A stretch of DNA of 64,000 nt from Aquilaria yunnanensis (GCA_039654915.1 CM077599.1:83482001-83546000), one strand, 5' to 3'. Shown: positions 48,350 through 59,830, counted from the stretch's first letter. Translations and numbers: made by a program. Notes: generated by a model not told the origin, from the sequence alone.

Positions 48350-48890
48350 TCTGCTTCATCGCTATCGCACCTCACTCGTCGCCACCATCACCGCTGTTCA
48401 CTCTTCTCTCGTCGCCGCTGCCGCTGCCGTTCGCTCTTCGTTTTCCCTCTCTGGTTAGACAACCAACAATCGCCGACTTCATCCTTTCTCATTCTTCCAT
48501 AACAATTGCACCGGGCTCCTCAACAATCGTTGTTTTTCCTTGATTGGATGGCCACAACGGTTCTTTCCTCGATCATCCTCTGTAGTCCATTTCTCCTCAA
48601 TTCAAATTCCGCTTCAATTTCCTTTGGCTGATGCGCTCCACTGTTTACTTCAAAAATCAAATTTGGCTTCCAAATTTTGAGAACCCAGGCAAACACCTAA
48701 ACTAGCTTCGATTGAACCCGGGTGTTCTTCGCTTCAAACCCAGTCACTCAATCTCTGTCGAACCCAAGCAAACGAGGCTGGGTGTCCACGATTCCCACTC
48801 TTCTGCGAGCGTTCATCCTTGCTCAGCCTCTTTCGTCAATCGTGCATCCATCCTTGCTTAGCCTCTGTCATTGATGCGAACCCCTATGGT
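48350..48890. other. GC-rich non-transposon-like segment inside the Mutator-like element
   Basis: Base composition jumps from the AT-rich surroundings to GC-rich, Pro/Ser-coding sequence (CTCGTCGCCGCTGCCGCTGCC near 48411). This is what a captured gene 5' end looks like in Pack-MULEs, but I recognise no protein in it. Confidence 0.3.
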
Positions 48891-48989
48891 ATAATGACCA
48901 TGAAACGTGCCCAAGATGTGATTCAAGCTCCACAAGACATCAAAAAGACTAGGTTTAAAACCCCCACCCCTAATCAACCTGTGATTAGA

Positions 48990-49890
48990 AACAAGAAGTA
49001 TAGAACTCCATGAACACAAGCAAACTTGTGCACCAAGGCAGTCCGCCAAGAACCAAAGAGAAAACCTCTCAAAAGAGCAATATTATTTCAGCAATAATCT
49101 GTGTGTTTACATCCAGAATATGTGTATTTATATAGGCCTAAACTAGGGTTAAAATCTGGGAAAAATTCACAGCCTAAATCCCTTAGGAATCCTAGATACA
49201 AAGGCATAAGAAATCCTAGTCCTATTAGGACTCTAACTCCTAGTTTGAACATGTTTAGTGTATGCAGCGTATGCCACTTGTGCAAAATGATTAAAACATG
49301 TTCTATAGCCTAAATAACATCCTAAATAATGTATCTAAATAGGAATTGAACGAAAATAACATGCAAATACAAGATTAAACCCGAAAACCCCCAAATAGCC
49401 TTTTCGGGTGCATTTTGGGCACTTTAGGGCTTTCACTTGTATCTTCAGCTCCCAGCTTGAATCTTTGAGTTCCAATAGCATGAATCTTCCTCTTAGATGT
49501 GGAAAAAGAGGTCTGGAAAGTTAGAGCTCAAAAATCCAGCTTATGGCCACAAAATGCATCAAGAACACTTAAGGGGGCTCAAATGGTGCACTTTGAGTGG
49601 TGTCCTTGATTTGTGGCTTGTCTAAGCACTCCAGAATTGAGTACCAAGCATGTCCATCATCTCCATATGGTGTCTTGAAAGTTCCAGCAGCTCCTTGTGA
49701 AGTTTCATGTCCATTCTTCATGAAGAAACTTGAAACAAAGCCTTGTAGTGCACTTGAGAGCTCCTTAGCTTTCTTCCTTGTCATAGGTCCACTAGAAACC
49801 TTCAATGGATCCTTGCCTTCTCCATGTGTGCCTTCCTTGATCATATCAGTCATCCGTTGCCCCTTTGACATCAATCGGCCTTAATCATTG
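48990..49890 (-). mobile_element. Ty3/Gypsy remnant: end of pol polyprotein and LTR-like sequence
   Basis: The minus ORF 49874-49569 contains SSGPMTRKKAKELSSALQG, which recalls the (G)PxTRSRAKK segment near the end of many plant Gypsy polyproteins. To its left 48990-49550 looks like a minus-oriented LTR (short TATA-like TTTATATAGG near 49128, plus TTAGGAATCCTAG-type phrases). Internal domains are gone. Confidence 0.45.
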
Positions 49891-49973
49891 TACGACATAC
49901 TCAGTTGCACCTCCGTCATCGATCGGCCCCCATCGTTGGTAGACATACTTGTCGTTGTAGAGGGAAAAAGAGG

Positions 49974-49975
<2 letters not shown>

Positions 49976-50056
<81 letters not shown>

Positions 50057-50119
50057 AGAGAGAGTTGAAATGGAGGAAATCGAGAGAAAGAGAGAGAGAG
50101 TGTGTGTGTGTGTGTGTGT
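49976..50119. repeat. (GA)n followed by (GT)n microsatellite
   Basis: About 120 bases of GA repeats with one interruption at 50053-50090, then (TG)10. ORFs across it are artefacts of the repeat. Confidence 0.9.
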
Positions 50120-50611
50120 TGATATGTTGAGAGGGAATTGATAGTTAGATTTAAAATGTTAGGGTTTAGAATTATTGATAAAAAAAATTAAAAAATTATA
50201 AATGTTATTTTAAAATTTATTTTTCTTTCTTTTATATCATATTAGCATTTTCTGTCAGACATAACTTTAAAATTAACATAAAGTACTTAGATAGAACATG
50301 CGATAAAAATAAGATACCTAGCTCGAACAACTTGAAAATAGGGTACCCAATTAAGACAAAAAAGTAAGTTAGAGTACCCTTGATAAATTTTACCCATTTA
50401 CATTCTCATTTGGTTTTCAGCTCTACCTTTTTTACTACTCTCTATTCATTCTAAACTTATTAAAAATATTTCGATTTGGTTTCCACTAGAAGTATTCCTT
50501 AATCCAACTAAAAATGTGAGTCTATACATGATGCACAATTACTATTTCAGGGAAAAAAAATAAGATAATATAAAATTTCCTTAATTGTAAAAAGTATTAC
50601 CTAGTTCAAAG

Positions 50612-51109
50612 TGTAACAACCTCATGTCCCACATGGGTGAATTGTGGGAAACCTTATGTGGATATATAGGCTCCAATTCCAGAACATAAGCACCTAGCCC
50701 TTATCCTTTTCATAAAGGATAACCCATGTGGTGTAGGCAGGTGTCCTGTTGACCGATTCTGAACTTAGGTCGTTACAGATGGTATTAGAGCTGACCCGGG
50801 ACCACGATGGTGTGACATAGTGGGTATGCACATGCCTACTTGGCTAGGGGCTAAGTAGTCCGATTAGAGAGGTTACTTTGTCCGGGGAACCAAGTAATCC
50901 GATTGACCCCAACGGGGACGTTGGGTACATAAGGGGAGGAGTTTATAATAACCCCATGTCCCACATGGGTGAATTGTGGGAAGCCTTATGTGGATATATA
51001 GGCTCCAATTCCAGAACATAAGCACCTAGAGCTTATCCTTTTCATAAAAGATAACCCATGTGGTGTGGGCAGGTGTTCTGTTGACCGGTTCTGAACTTGG
51101 GTCGTTACA
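50612..51109 (+). mobile_element. TRIM (terminal-repeat retrotransposon in miniature)
   Basis: Two 166-bp direct repeats, 50612-50777 and 50944-51109, differ at few sites and share TGTCCCACATGGGTGAATTG near the start and GTCGTTACA at the end. After the first comes a primer-binding site for initiator tRNA-Met (TGGTATTAGAGC, 50780-50791). Before the second comes a purine tract (AAGGGGAGGAG). The interior is 166 bases and has no ORF. The second repeat begins TA rather than TG. Flanking 5-mers (CAAAG and ATATT) do not match, so target duplication is not visible. Confidence 0.9.
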
Positions 51110-51627
51110 ATATTAGCACTAGAAAACTAAAAAGAACCTTTAAGTTGCCACTAAGTTTTGTTTTTGCTTAAGACTTCCACCTACCTTGAAATAAAAATAA
51201 ATGAATTCCTATGATATGTATTGAGGGAGTATAAGGTTTTTACTATGTTAAACTACTTTTTTTCTCACAAAGAGATTAAAGAATTAATATCTTTATTTTA
51301 TATACATGTTAATTGTTTTGTGGTTATAATGATTTTAACTTTTATCATGAACATTATACTTTCATGCGACACATGTGTTCTATCATTAGTATTAGAAAAA
51401 TTATGAAAGTGACAAAATGTTAATCAACTTTTATACCCTTAAGTTATAAGATACTTTATTTTTTAATGAGATCCAAATTTGGTATTGTATATTTATTAAA
51501 GGCATAATTAGCACTAGGACTCTAAGAGGAAAAACAATATTAAAAGATATTAAAAAAATGAGTAACTACTTTATGGTTTATGGTTAGTTGAAACAAACAA
51601 CTTGCCTTTTTATCATTATATTATAGG
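51110..51627. other. Start of copy 2 of the dispersed repeat
   Basis: From about 51400 the sequence aligns to about 46060-46860; before that it is AT-rich with one small ORF (51221-51406) of no known kind. Confidence 0.4.
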
Positions 51628-51989
51628 TGTGGCAACGTGCGGGACGTGGGTCTCATTGGAGTCGCCACCAATCGGTTTTCGTCTAGGTCGATTGGATACC
51701 TGAAAATGGTCTGCAAGAAATTCTAAGATCGTGAGTCGGTTACGTTAGAATAACTCTATTTTAACGCCCAAAATTGGTACCATGGGGTTTAGTTTTGTTT
51801 TGATTGCTTTCAAAATAATTAATATTTAAATCATGAATTTTTAAACAAATCATTCAAGTATGGATTTTTAAATCAATATAGACTCCTAAGTTTTGGTAAT
51901 TAATTTGTAAAATTTTTTTTTTTATAACGAATTTGATATTTCCAAACCATAGATTCTATCGAATCAGCCGGATATGGAATTCAATGAAA

Positions 51990-52530
51990 ATTTAATTTTT
52001 ATTAAATATTTAATTTATTAATCCATATCATAAATTCTGCTGAATTATATGAATATGGATGAAAGTTTAGTGTTTTATTTAATTATTAATCCATATCATA
52101 AATTCTGCCGAATTATATGAATATGGATGAAATTTTAATGTTTTATTTGATTATTAATCCATATCATAAATTCTGCCGAATTATATGACTATAGATGAAA
52201 TTTTGATGTTTTATTTAATTATTAATCCATATCATAAATTCTACCGAATTATATGAATATAGATGAAAAATTTATGTTTTGTTTAATTATTAATCCATAT
52301 CATAAATTCTGTTGAATTATATGAATATGGATGAAAGTTTAATGTGTTATTTAATTATTAATCCATACCATAAAATCTGCTGAATTATATGAATATGGAT
52401 GAAAATTTAATGTGTTATTTAATTATTAAATATTTTAATTGATTGTTAATCCATATCATAAATTCTGTCAAATTATATGAATGTGGATTTTTAATTTGAT
52501 ACTTAATTTTTTTATTCATTTAATATAAAT
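51990..52530. repeat. Tandem array, about 65-72-bp period, seven units
   Basis: Units carry AATCCATATCATAAATTCTG then GAATTATATGAATATGGATG. The single-copy equivalent in the other LTR is the GGATGATCCGGCAGGATCA region near 61510. Confidence 0.8.
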
Positions 52531-52799
52531 TTTTTTGATAATTTCCAGACCATGAATCCTGTTGGATCACCTGGACATGGAATTTAATAAAAATTTTAAT
52601 TTAATTTTTTTGTTATAGTTTTTAACGGATGTGGATTTAATGATCTTAATATTATTTTCTTCTTCTTCTTTTTTTTTTTATTACGTAAGAAGTAATTATC
52701 TAATTGATAGATCAATGTGAAAGAAAATAAGTAAAGTGCAGAAAATTAAATAAATAAATAAATAAAATAAATAAAGAGAAAAAAAAATTAATTAAAGAA

Positions 52800-54015
52800 A
52801 GTGGAGCATTTAGCCATCCACTAAAAAAAGTAGGAGGTATAACCTTCCATAAAAATGAAAAAATGCATAAAATAAATAATTACAGAAATTAAATAAATAA
52901 AAGAAAGTGGGACTTTTAACCGTCCACTTAAAAGTAGAAGGTATAACCTTCCATAAAAAAAATATAAATGCATAAAATAAATAATTACAGAAATTAAATA
53001 AAATAAAAGAAAGTGGTGCTTTTAGCCATCCACATAAAAGTAGGAGATACAACCTTCCATAAAAAAAATGAAAATGCATAAAATAAATAATTACAAAAAT
53101 TAAATAAATAAAAGAAAGTGGGGCTTTTAACCGTCCACATAAAAAATAAAAATGCACAAAGTAATAAATACACAAAAAAAGTAAATAAAGTAGGAGGTAT
53201 AACCTTCCATATAAATGAAAAAATGCATAAAATAAATAATTATAGAAATTAAATAAACAAAAGAAAGTGGGGCTTTTAACCGTCCACTTAAAAGTAGGAG
53301 GTATAACCTTCCATAAAAAAATATAAATGCATAAAATAAATAATTACAGAAATTAAATAAAATAAAAGAAAGTGGGGCTTTTAGCCATCCACATAAAAGT
53401 AGGAGGTACAACCTTCCATAGAAAAAATGAAAATGCATAAAATAAATAATTACAGAAATTAAATAAATAAAAGAAAGTGGAGCTTTTAACCGTCCACATA
53501 AAAAATAAAAATGCATAAAGTAATAAATGCACAAAAAAAGTAAATAAAGTAGAAGGTATAACCTTCCATATAAAAATGCGTAAAATAAATGATTGCAGGA
53601 ATTAAATAAACAAAGAGAAGTGCATAAATAAAATAAAAATGCATAAATTAAATAATTACAGAAATTAAATAAATAAATAAAGTGGGGCTTTTAACCATCC
53701 ACTTAAAAAGTAGGAGGTACAACCTTCCATAGAAAAAATGAAAATGCATAAAATAAATAATTACAGAAATTAAATAAAATAAAAGAAAGTGGGGCTTTTA
53801 ACCATCCACTTAAAAAGTAGGAGGTACAACCTTCCATAAAAAAAATGCATAAAAATAAATAATTGCAGGAATTAAATAAAATAAAAGAAAGTGGGGCTTT
53901 TAACCATCCACATAAAAGTAGGAGGTATAACCTTCCATAGAGAAATGTAAGAAAAGTAAACAAGGTGGGGCATTTGGCCATCCACATGAAGTTAAGACGT
54001 ATAACCTTCCATAAA
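52800..54015. repeat. Tandem array, about 100-bp period, about eleven units
   Basis: Each unit has AAGTGGGGCTTTTAACC(A/G)TCC, GTAGGAGGTATAACCTTCCA and AATGCATAAAATAAATAATT. The minus ORFs across it (52810-53175, 53127-53534, 53703-54044) merely translate the repeat. The LTR at 57977 has one related copy near 59914-59940. Confidence 0.85.
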
Positions 54016-54224
54016 ATAAAAGAAAAGTAAAGAAAGGTAAGCATAAAAAAACTTGTTAATGGCCCACCTGTAAAAATAAGGAAAAGGTTAGTTGCTTGTA
54101 TAAATGAAATAGAAAAGTTGGAGGATTAAAGAGAAATTGTACCGAGTCAAATGGCGCGGCGATTATCCTTTTTTTTTTCTCTCTTCTATTTTTATTATTA
54201 TTATCCAAAGCATGGACCTTATCA

Positions 54225-54545
54225 GATCAGCCGGATATGGGTGAATAATTCATCTTAGAATTTTATTAAACCACTAAGAATGGATTCTATGAGAGCGGAT
54301 TTTCAATCGAATAATCCATCTTAGGATTTTATTAAACCACTAAGAATGGATTCTGTGAGAATGGATTTCGAGCGAATAATCCATCTTAGGATTTTATTAA
54401 ACCACTAAGAATGGATTTTGTGAGAACAGATTTTGAGCGAATAATCCATCTTAGGATTTTATCAAACCACTAAGGATGGATTCTGTGAGAACGCGAATGA
54501 TCCATCTTAGGATTTTATTAAACCACTAATGATGAATTCCGAGAA
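54225..54545. repeat. Tandem array, about 64-bp period, five units
   Basis: Units contain AATCCATCTTAGGATTTTAT, AAACCACTAAGAATGGATTC and TGTGAGAACGGATTT. Confidence 0.8.
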
Positions 54546-55199
54546 ATTTAAATGTTGCTTGATTAATAATTTGGTACACATTAATGCATTACAAGAATTA
54601 AAATTAAGTTATTACAAAAAATAAATAAATAAATAAATATACTAAATCAAAATTCCATGTTGTTTCTCCTATTTCAATTTTATGATTAAGCTTAATATAC
54701 AGCCGAACCAACAAATATATAAAAAAGGACAAGGATAGAACAAATAATAAAAGCTTGCTGTCAGTGACTAATGTGTGAAATAAAAGAAAGTTAGTAACTT
54801 GAATGAATGAAATAAAAAGATCAGGCGGCTAATCAAGAGTTTTACGAACAAAGAAAATTGACCGGGTCAGTTGGAGCTGTTAACGGGTCGGTTTAGCAGG
54901 TCTGACGTCGTGGGCTCTACGGCTGGAGAAGCGGGCAAGGCGCGGTCCTTCTCCGATTAGTCATGAACGGCAACAAGTAGCTAGAATCAACTCCAGAGGG
55001 CGGAGGTAGCAGCTGGGAAGAACTTCAGGTTGTTGGGTTAAGTTTGCGAGAAAAGAGTGACCAAGGTTGCAATTTCACCATTTTTAGTCAAAAGCTTATG
55101 GTTTCGAAATTCCCAGCTCTCTTCCTCCCTGCTCTCTGCTCGGGAATCTCCTTTGGTGGCGACGGCGACGCAGGAGGGAGGCTTGAACGGCGGTGACTG

Positions 55200-55298
55200 G
55201 GCGAGGGAGGAAAGATCGGTGGCCATGAAAGCTTTCATAACGGAAGTGTTGTCGTCTGCCCAGAAATTCATCGTCGACGGGAGCCTGCCGTAGCTTTC
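55200..55298 (-). pseudogene. MYC2-like bHLH N-terminal fragment captured in the solo LTR
   Basis: The minus frame reads YGRLPSTMNFWADDNTSVM then KAFMATDLSSL, which matches the N-terminus of MYC2-type jasmonate transcription factors (YRLPTMNLW..DDN.S.MEAFM.SDLS). About 33 residues; the bHLH and other domains are absent. The frame continues for about 50 residues that I do not recognise. Same strand as the LTR and the KNOX piece. Confidence 0.6.
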
Positions 55299-55557
55299 CA
55301 GCTTCAGAATCTCGACTTCCTTTTGAGGAGTTACTCCAGAGAGCTTGGTACTCCTTGTCTTGGTGATTATTGCCAACATTTGATCTTCCTTCACACTTTC
55401 TTTGAATCTCCAGCATCAGATTTTCAGAAGTGTCTCCAGATGATCCATTTTCTACACCGTCCGATTGTCCTGAAGAAGCTGTGGCTCTGTCTGTGCTCTT
55501 CATCGTCCGATACATCTGGATGATCAAAATTATGAGGTGTTGCTCTTGTGATGGGGG

Positions 55558-55800
55558 CCACTGTTGATCCGTTACATAGATTATTCAACTCCGATTCCAT
55601 GTAGCTCAAGGACGTCGTCGCATCGTCGAACGGCTTTGACAGCTCTTCCTTGTATCTATGAAGAACTTCACAGTATGATTCCATGAAGTCGTCTAGTTCT
55701 GCTTTTGGCATTCAATGTAAGCAGAAACAAGGTGAGTATAGCGAGGATGAGTGGAGATCTGGGCCTTGATGAGATCAAGGTCAGAGTCAGACACATGATC
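55558..55800 (-). pseudogene. KNOX homeobox-protein fragment (KNOX1 and KNOX2 pieces) captured in the solo LTR
   Basis: The minus strand first gives DLIKAQISTHPRYTHLV then SAYIECQK, the KNOX1 domain of class I KNOTTED-like proteins. One frame away it continues AELDDFMESYCEVLHRY then KEELSKPFDDATTSLS and MESELNNLC, the start of KNOX2. The stretch that normally joins them (VGAPPE and onward) and all downstream ELK/homeobox sequence are missing, and the frame shifts at the junction. It is a dead fragment, probably brought in by the retrotransposon. Confidence 0.75.
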
Positions 55801-55839
55801 AGCGGTCTGGCGGTCAATCTCAGCCCTCCGATCGAGTTG

Positions 55840-56510
55840 CGTGACACGGCTAACTCTGCTTCCGCTGCGGCAGCCATACTAGTACTAGTGCTTAACCAGC
55901 AGCTGGGGCTGGCTGGAGGAGGGAGAAGGGCGAGGAGACGGCGGCGTGGCGAGGGGCAGGAGGGTGGCGTCGGGCTAGGCAGGAGAGATGAGGGAGGTGG
56001 TGGCCGAGAGGGACGAGCAGGACGGAGGTGGTGGCAAAGAGGCCGGCGCGGGAGAGAGACGACGGCGAACGGAGGTGACGGCGAGGGAGAGACGAAGTGC
56101 ATGAGGAGGGAGCTTACGGCGGTGCCGGCATGGATGGAGGCGAGAGAGAGAAAGGGTGAGGAGAGGAGATGAGAGGATGAGAGAGAGAGACAGAGACGAG
56201 GGAGGCATGGCTGGCGGATGGCTGGGCATGCGGCGGAGAAGGCGGGGCGAGCAGGGAAGTAGAGGGCGAGAGCGATGGTGAAGGAGGGAGGCGACGAAGG
56301 ACAGAAGAGAAGGAGAAGGAGAAGGAATGGTGGGGCGAGGCCGGCGAAAATTTTTTTTTTCTCTCTCTTCTGCTGTTTCTCGCTCTCTCTCTTTTTTTTT
56401 TTCTTTTTACTGGCCTGCTCCTTTGGCCGGCCTTTTTTGGAATCTGGTCCTCTCTTAGACTTTTATGGCGCCTATCCACGCTTCCCACCCACCTGCTCTC
56501 TAGCTGACCT
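55840..56510 (-). other. GC-rich leader of the solo LTR
   Basis: GC-rich low-complexity sequence with GA/CT runs next to a TATA-like box at about 56514-56524 (read leftwards). It parallels 541-900 and 58640-58990. ORFs are Pro/Ser- or Arg/Gly-rich and not credible genes. Confidence 0.5.
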
Positions 56511-56725
56511 CCTCTAATATATAGACTAAAATTTTTTTTACATATATTTTATATATATTATTATTATTATTATTTTAATACACACATACACAAATAGATA
56601 TATATCTAGTATTTTTTAATTAACCTTATAGAACAAAATACCCCATAAAATATTTAATTTAATTAATTAATTTTTTTTATTTTTTATTATTTTTTTTAAA
56701 ACCCGGACGAAATTGGGTGTCAACA

Positions 56726-57598
56726 ATAGATCATTTTACTCTTTTTGTGAGAACTAAAATTGACCACTTTTTTTAATAAAAAACATTTAGTGAGAATGTT
56801 AAGTATATATGTGAGTTATTAAATTCTTGAATGTTTTCCAAAACCTAGAAGATATCAAACCATATTTGTTATGTTTTTATGTTGGGTAAAGTTTTTAGAA
56901 ATTTGAACTTGGGCCATACTAGGTCCAACGTCCCTTAAGTATAGTTAGCTCACTAGATGGGACTAAATTTAGTATTCAACTAGTGTTATATCAATATTAG
57001 GATTCTAATAAAATATATTGCTAAATCTTAAATTTGAATCATAGTTAAACCCCTTACTTTTACATATATGGAACAACTTTCTTAATTATCTTTAAAAAGT
57101 AAATTATTTTACTCTTTTGATAAAAGCTAAATTTGACATTGAATATTTAATTTTCATCAGTACCATAAAAATAAAATTTATAATTGAATTTCCTAAGTTT
57201 CTATCATATGAAAATTATTAAAAAACATGCACTTAAATTTATATAGCTATCAAATAGGTCATTTATAGAAAGATTTTATTAAAGATTTTGCCAAATTAAT
57301 CAGCTTTAAATTTTGTTACTTTTTTCCTTAGAATATAAGGTTTGAAATTGTTAAATATAACCACCTATAGTATTAAATTTATCACATATAGTATTCAAAT
57401 TATTTTTTGTCACATTTTAAAACTTGAGTTCTATGAAAAATGAAACTATACCAAGAACCAATTTTGGTTTTCAATAAATTGTAAAATAAATTTAAATCTA
57501 TGAATTGTATTAAATTGGAATTAACTTTTATTGGAATATCATATTTTATGGTAGAGGCTTGCATCCTGGAAAAAGTTTAAGAGGTGTTCAGAGAGAAG

Positions 57599-57670
<72 letters not shown>

Positions 57671-57976
57671 TTTGGAAGTTTTAAATAAATTAATAATTTT
57701 AGAACTGTGGTAAGGATTTTGATTGTGTGGAGGCTTAAGCATAATAAAGGAAAAAATTTTGGGTTCTATAGGATGAAAAGTTATAGTTAAGTTACATATT
57801 TTACAAAACTAAACTCCTTCAATATTCAAGACATATGCAAGCTAAATTATGCAATCAATTGATAACATTTTCATTTTGATTTTGTTTTCATCTTGATCTT
57901 TTGATTGTACTTTTTATTCATTCTAAAATTATTAAAAATATGTTGATTTGATTCCCGCTAAAAGTAATTTCTTAAC
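56726..57976. repeat. Copy 2 of the dispersed repeat, after the solo LTR
   Basis: Continues copy 2 from 51627; aligns to 46880-48080 and then 50387-50510 without the Mutator-like element, which gives that element's empty site. Holds a (TA)n run at 57601-57666. Ends where the Tat LTR starts. Confidence 0.65.
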
Positions 57977-58496
57977 TGTTGACACCCAATTTCGTCCGGC
58001 CATTAAAATAATTTTAAAAAAAATTAAATAAAAAAATTAAATAAAAAAATGTATTATTATTATTATTGTTATTATTATTACTAAATTTTTTTTAATTAGT
58101 TTAAAATATATATATATATATATTTTTTGTTTTGTTTTGTGAAGATTTGATATATGTGTGTATATGTGTATGTTTGAAAGAAAAAAAGAAAACTCCATAA
58201 AAATGACAAAATTTAAAAGTTTGAGGTAAAAATGACAAAATTAAGAAGTTTCAGGCAAAATTGACAAATTCTGAAAGTTTCAGGAGCATTTGGCAGTTTG
58301 TCACATAAAATTTTGAGCCTGCCGACGTTTTTGGCTCAAATTGACAGAAAACGACAAAATTGTCAAAATCAGAAGCTTCAGGAACTTATCCAGAGGCTGA
58401 GAGACGTAAAGGACTAAAACTGTCATTTTACCAATTTATGAGATAAGTTTGAAATTTTTTATTAATTTATTCATCAACAGTTCAGCTAAACTTCCT

Positions 58497-58506
58497 CTAT
58501 AAATAG
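58497..58506 (+). promoter_or_regulatory. TATA box of the Tat LTR
   Basis: CTATAAATAG, followed about 30 bases later by the probable transcription start region (TGCTGAACACAG). Same box as at 1033-1042 in the minus-oriented LTR. Confidence 0.6.
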
Positions 58507-59229
58507 CCCCCCAAATTTTGTGCTGAACACAGAAAAAAATAGCAAAAAAACTTAGAGCTCCGTTTTATAAAAAGATAAAATTACATCCCTTAGCCCCAGC
58601 CCTCTTCCCTTCTTCCCCAGAAAGCCAAAACTCTTTTTTTTTTCTCTGTTCCGTCTCTCTTTCTCTCTCTCTCTCTGTCTCTCTCTCTCGCCGTGCCCAC
58701 CACCGCCGTCCGCCGGCCACCACGCCTCCGCCCAACCGTCCTGCCGCCGTCGTCCGGCCGTCCCGCCGCCGTCGCCGTCGTGCCTAGCTCCCGCCGCCTC
58801 GCCACCCGCGTTCTTCTTTCTCTCCTTTTTCCTCCGCCGGACACCGCCGCCGCGCCACCTTGCCCATCGCCGTCGCCCTGCCCCCGCCGCCGTCGCCGTG
58901 CCGTCCGCCCTCGCCGCCGGTCGCCCGTCGGCCCCTGCCCTTCCCCTCGCCTCCAGCGCCACCCCCCTGCCTCACGCCGTCATCGTTTCCTGGGATTCAA
59001 AATTCAAAACTAAAAGGGTAAACCCTTGTTTCACCCATCATCTTTTCAATTTCTTTCTATTAGGTCACTAACCTTTTTATTTTGTCTTTGCAGAAAATTA
59101 ATTAACTAACTCATTTATTTTTTTTTACTTGTTTATTTATTTGTTTATTATTGTTATTATTACTAACCTTTTTTTTTTTTTTTTTTTTTGTTATTAGCAA
59201 CTAACAACTAACTTGCTAATTTTTACTAA

Positions 59230-59830
59230 CCTTTATTATTATTGTTGTTAATAATTAATTAAATTGTCTAACTTTTATTTTTGTTGTAATTAATTAACTT
59301 AATTAAACTTGGCTAACTTTTATTTATTGTTGTTAATTAATTAACTTAATTAAACTTGGCTAACTTTTATTTATTGTTGTTAATTAATTAACTTAATTAA
59401 ACTTGGCTAACTTTTATTATTGTTGTTAATTAATTAAATTAATTAAATTGTCTAACTTTTATTTTTGTTGTAATTAATTAACTTAATTAAACTTGGCTAA
59501 CTTTTATTTATTGTTGTTAATTAATTAACTTAATTAAACTTGGCTAACTTTTATTTATTGTTGTTAATTAATTAACTTAATTAAACTTGGCTAACTTTTA
59601 TTTATTGTTGTTAATTAATTAACTTAATTAAACTTGGCTAACTTTTATTATTGTTGTTAATTAATTAACTTAATTAAACTTGGCTAACTTTTATTATTGT
59701 TGTTAATTAATTAACTTAATTAAACTTGGCTAACTTTTATTATTGTTGTTAATTAATTAACTTAATTAAACTTGGCTAACTTTTATTTATTGTTGTTAAT
59801 TAATTAACTTAATTAATTTGGCTAACTTTT
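59230..59830. repeat. Tandem array in the LTR, about 46-50-bp period, about twelve units
   Basis: Units are nearly identical and carry TTGTTGTTAATTAATTAACT and AATTAAACTTGGCTAACTTT. A few units have an extra TTTA. Homogeneity suggests recent expansion. The left LTR (1-350) has a shorter, degenerate equivalent. Confidence 0.88.

Larger units (their letters stand above)
48081..50386. mobile_element. Mutator-like element with about 260-bp inverted repeats carrying foreign sequence
   Basis: The left 48081-48345 and right 50133-50386 are inverted repeats; landmarks are GTCCTAATTAGGTACTCT with CAAGTTGT on the left and their complements on the right, and ATAACTTTAAAATTAA with CTGTCAGA. Flanking 9-mers CAATTCATA and CCATTTACA match at six positions, and copy 2 of the surrounding repeat has the empty site at about 57855-57875. 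Size of target duplication and long inverted repeats fit Mutator. The interior holds a GC-rich patch (48350-48890), a Gypsy scrap and microsatellites but no transposase. Confidence 0.65.
51628..56725 (-). mobile_element. Solo Tat/Ogre-type LTR (5.1 kb), minus orientation
   Basis: The right edge CAACA (start of TGTTGACACCC on the minus strand) and the left edge TGTGGCAAC (end GTTGCCACA) match the two ends of the LTR at 57977-61987. No internal region or partner LTR is attached. Flanks ATAGG (51623-51627) and ATAGA (56726-56730) are a 5-bp target duplication with one change, and the joined flanks reproduce the uninterrupted sequence in copy 1 near 46880. That is the structure left by LTR-LTR recombination. 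The interior holds three tandem arrays and captured gene pieces. Confidence 0.88.

Noticed and set aside
49888..50141. ORFs rich in Arg-Glu repeats
   Set aside because: Produced by the GA microsatellite.
50612..51109. Cassandra-type TRIM carrying a 5S rRNA gene
   Set aside because: I see no 5S rRNA-like block in the 166-bp terminal repeats.
52810..54044. Hydrophobic repeated ORFs on the minus strand
   Set aside because: They only translate the 100-bp tandem repeat; no start context, no recognisable protein.
55668..56488. Pro/Ser- and Arg/Gly-rich ORFs in the solo LTR
   Set aside because: Low-complexity GC-rich leader; only the KNOX and MYC2-like stretches beside it have recognisable similarity.
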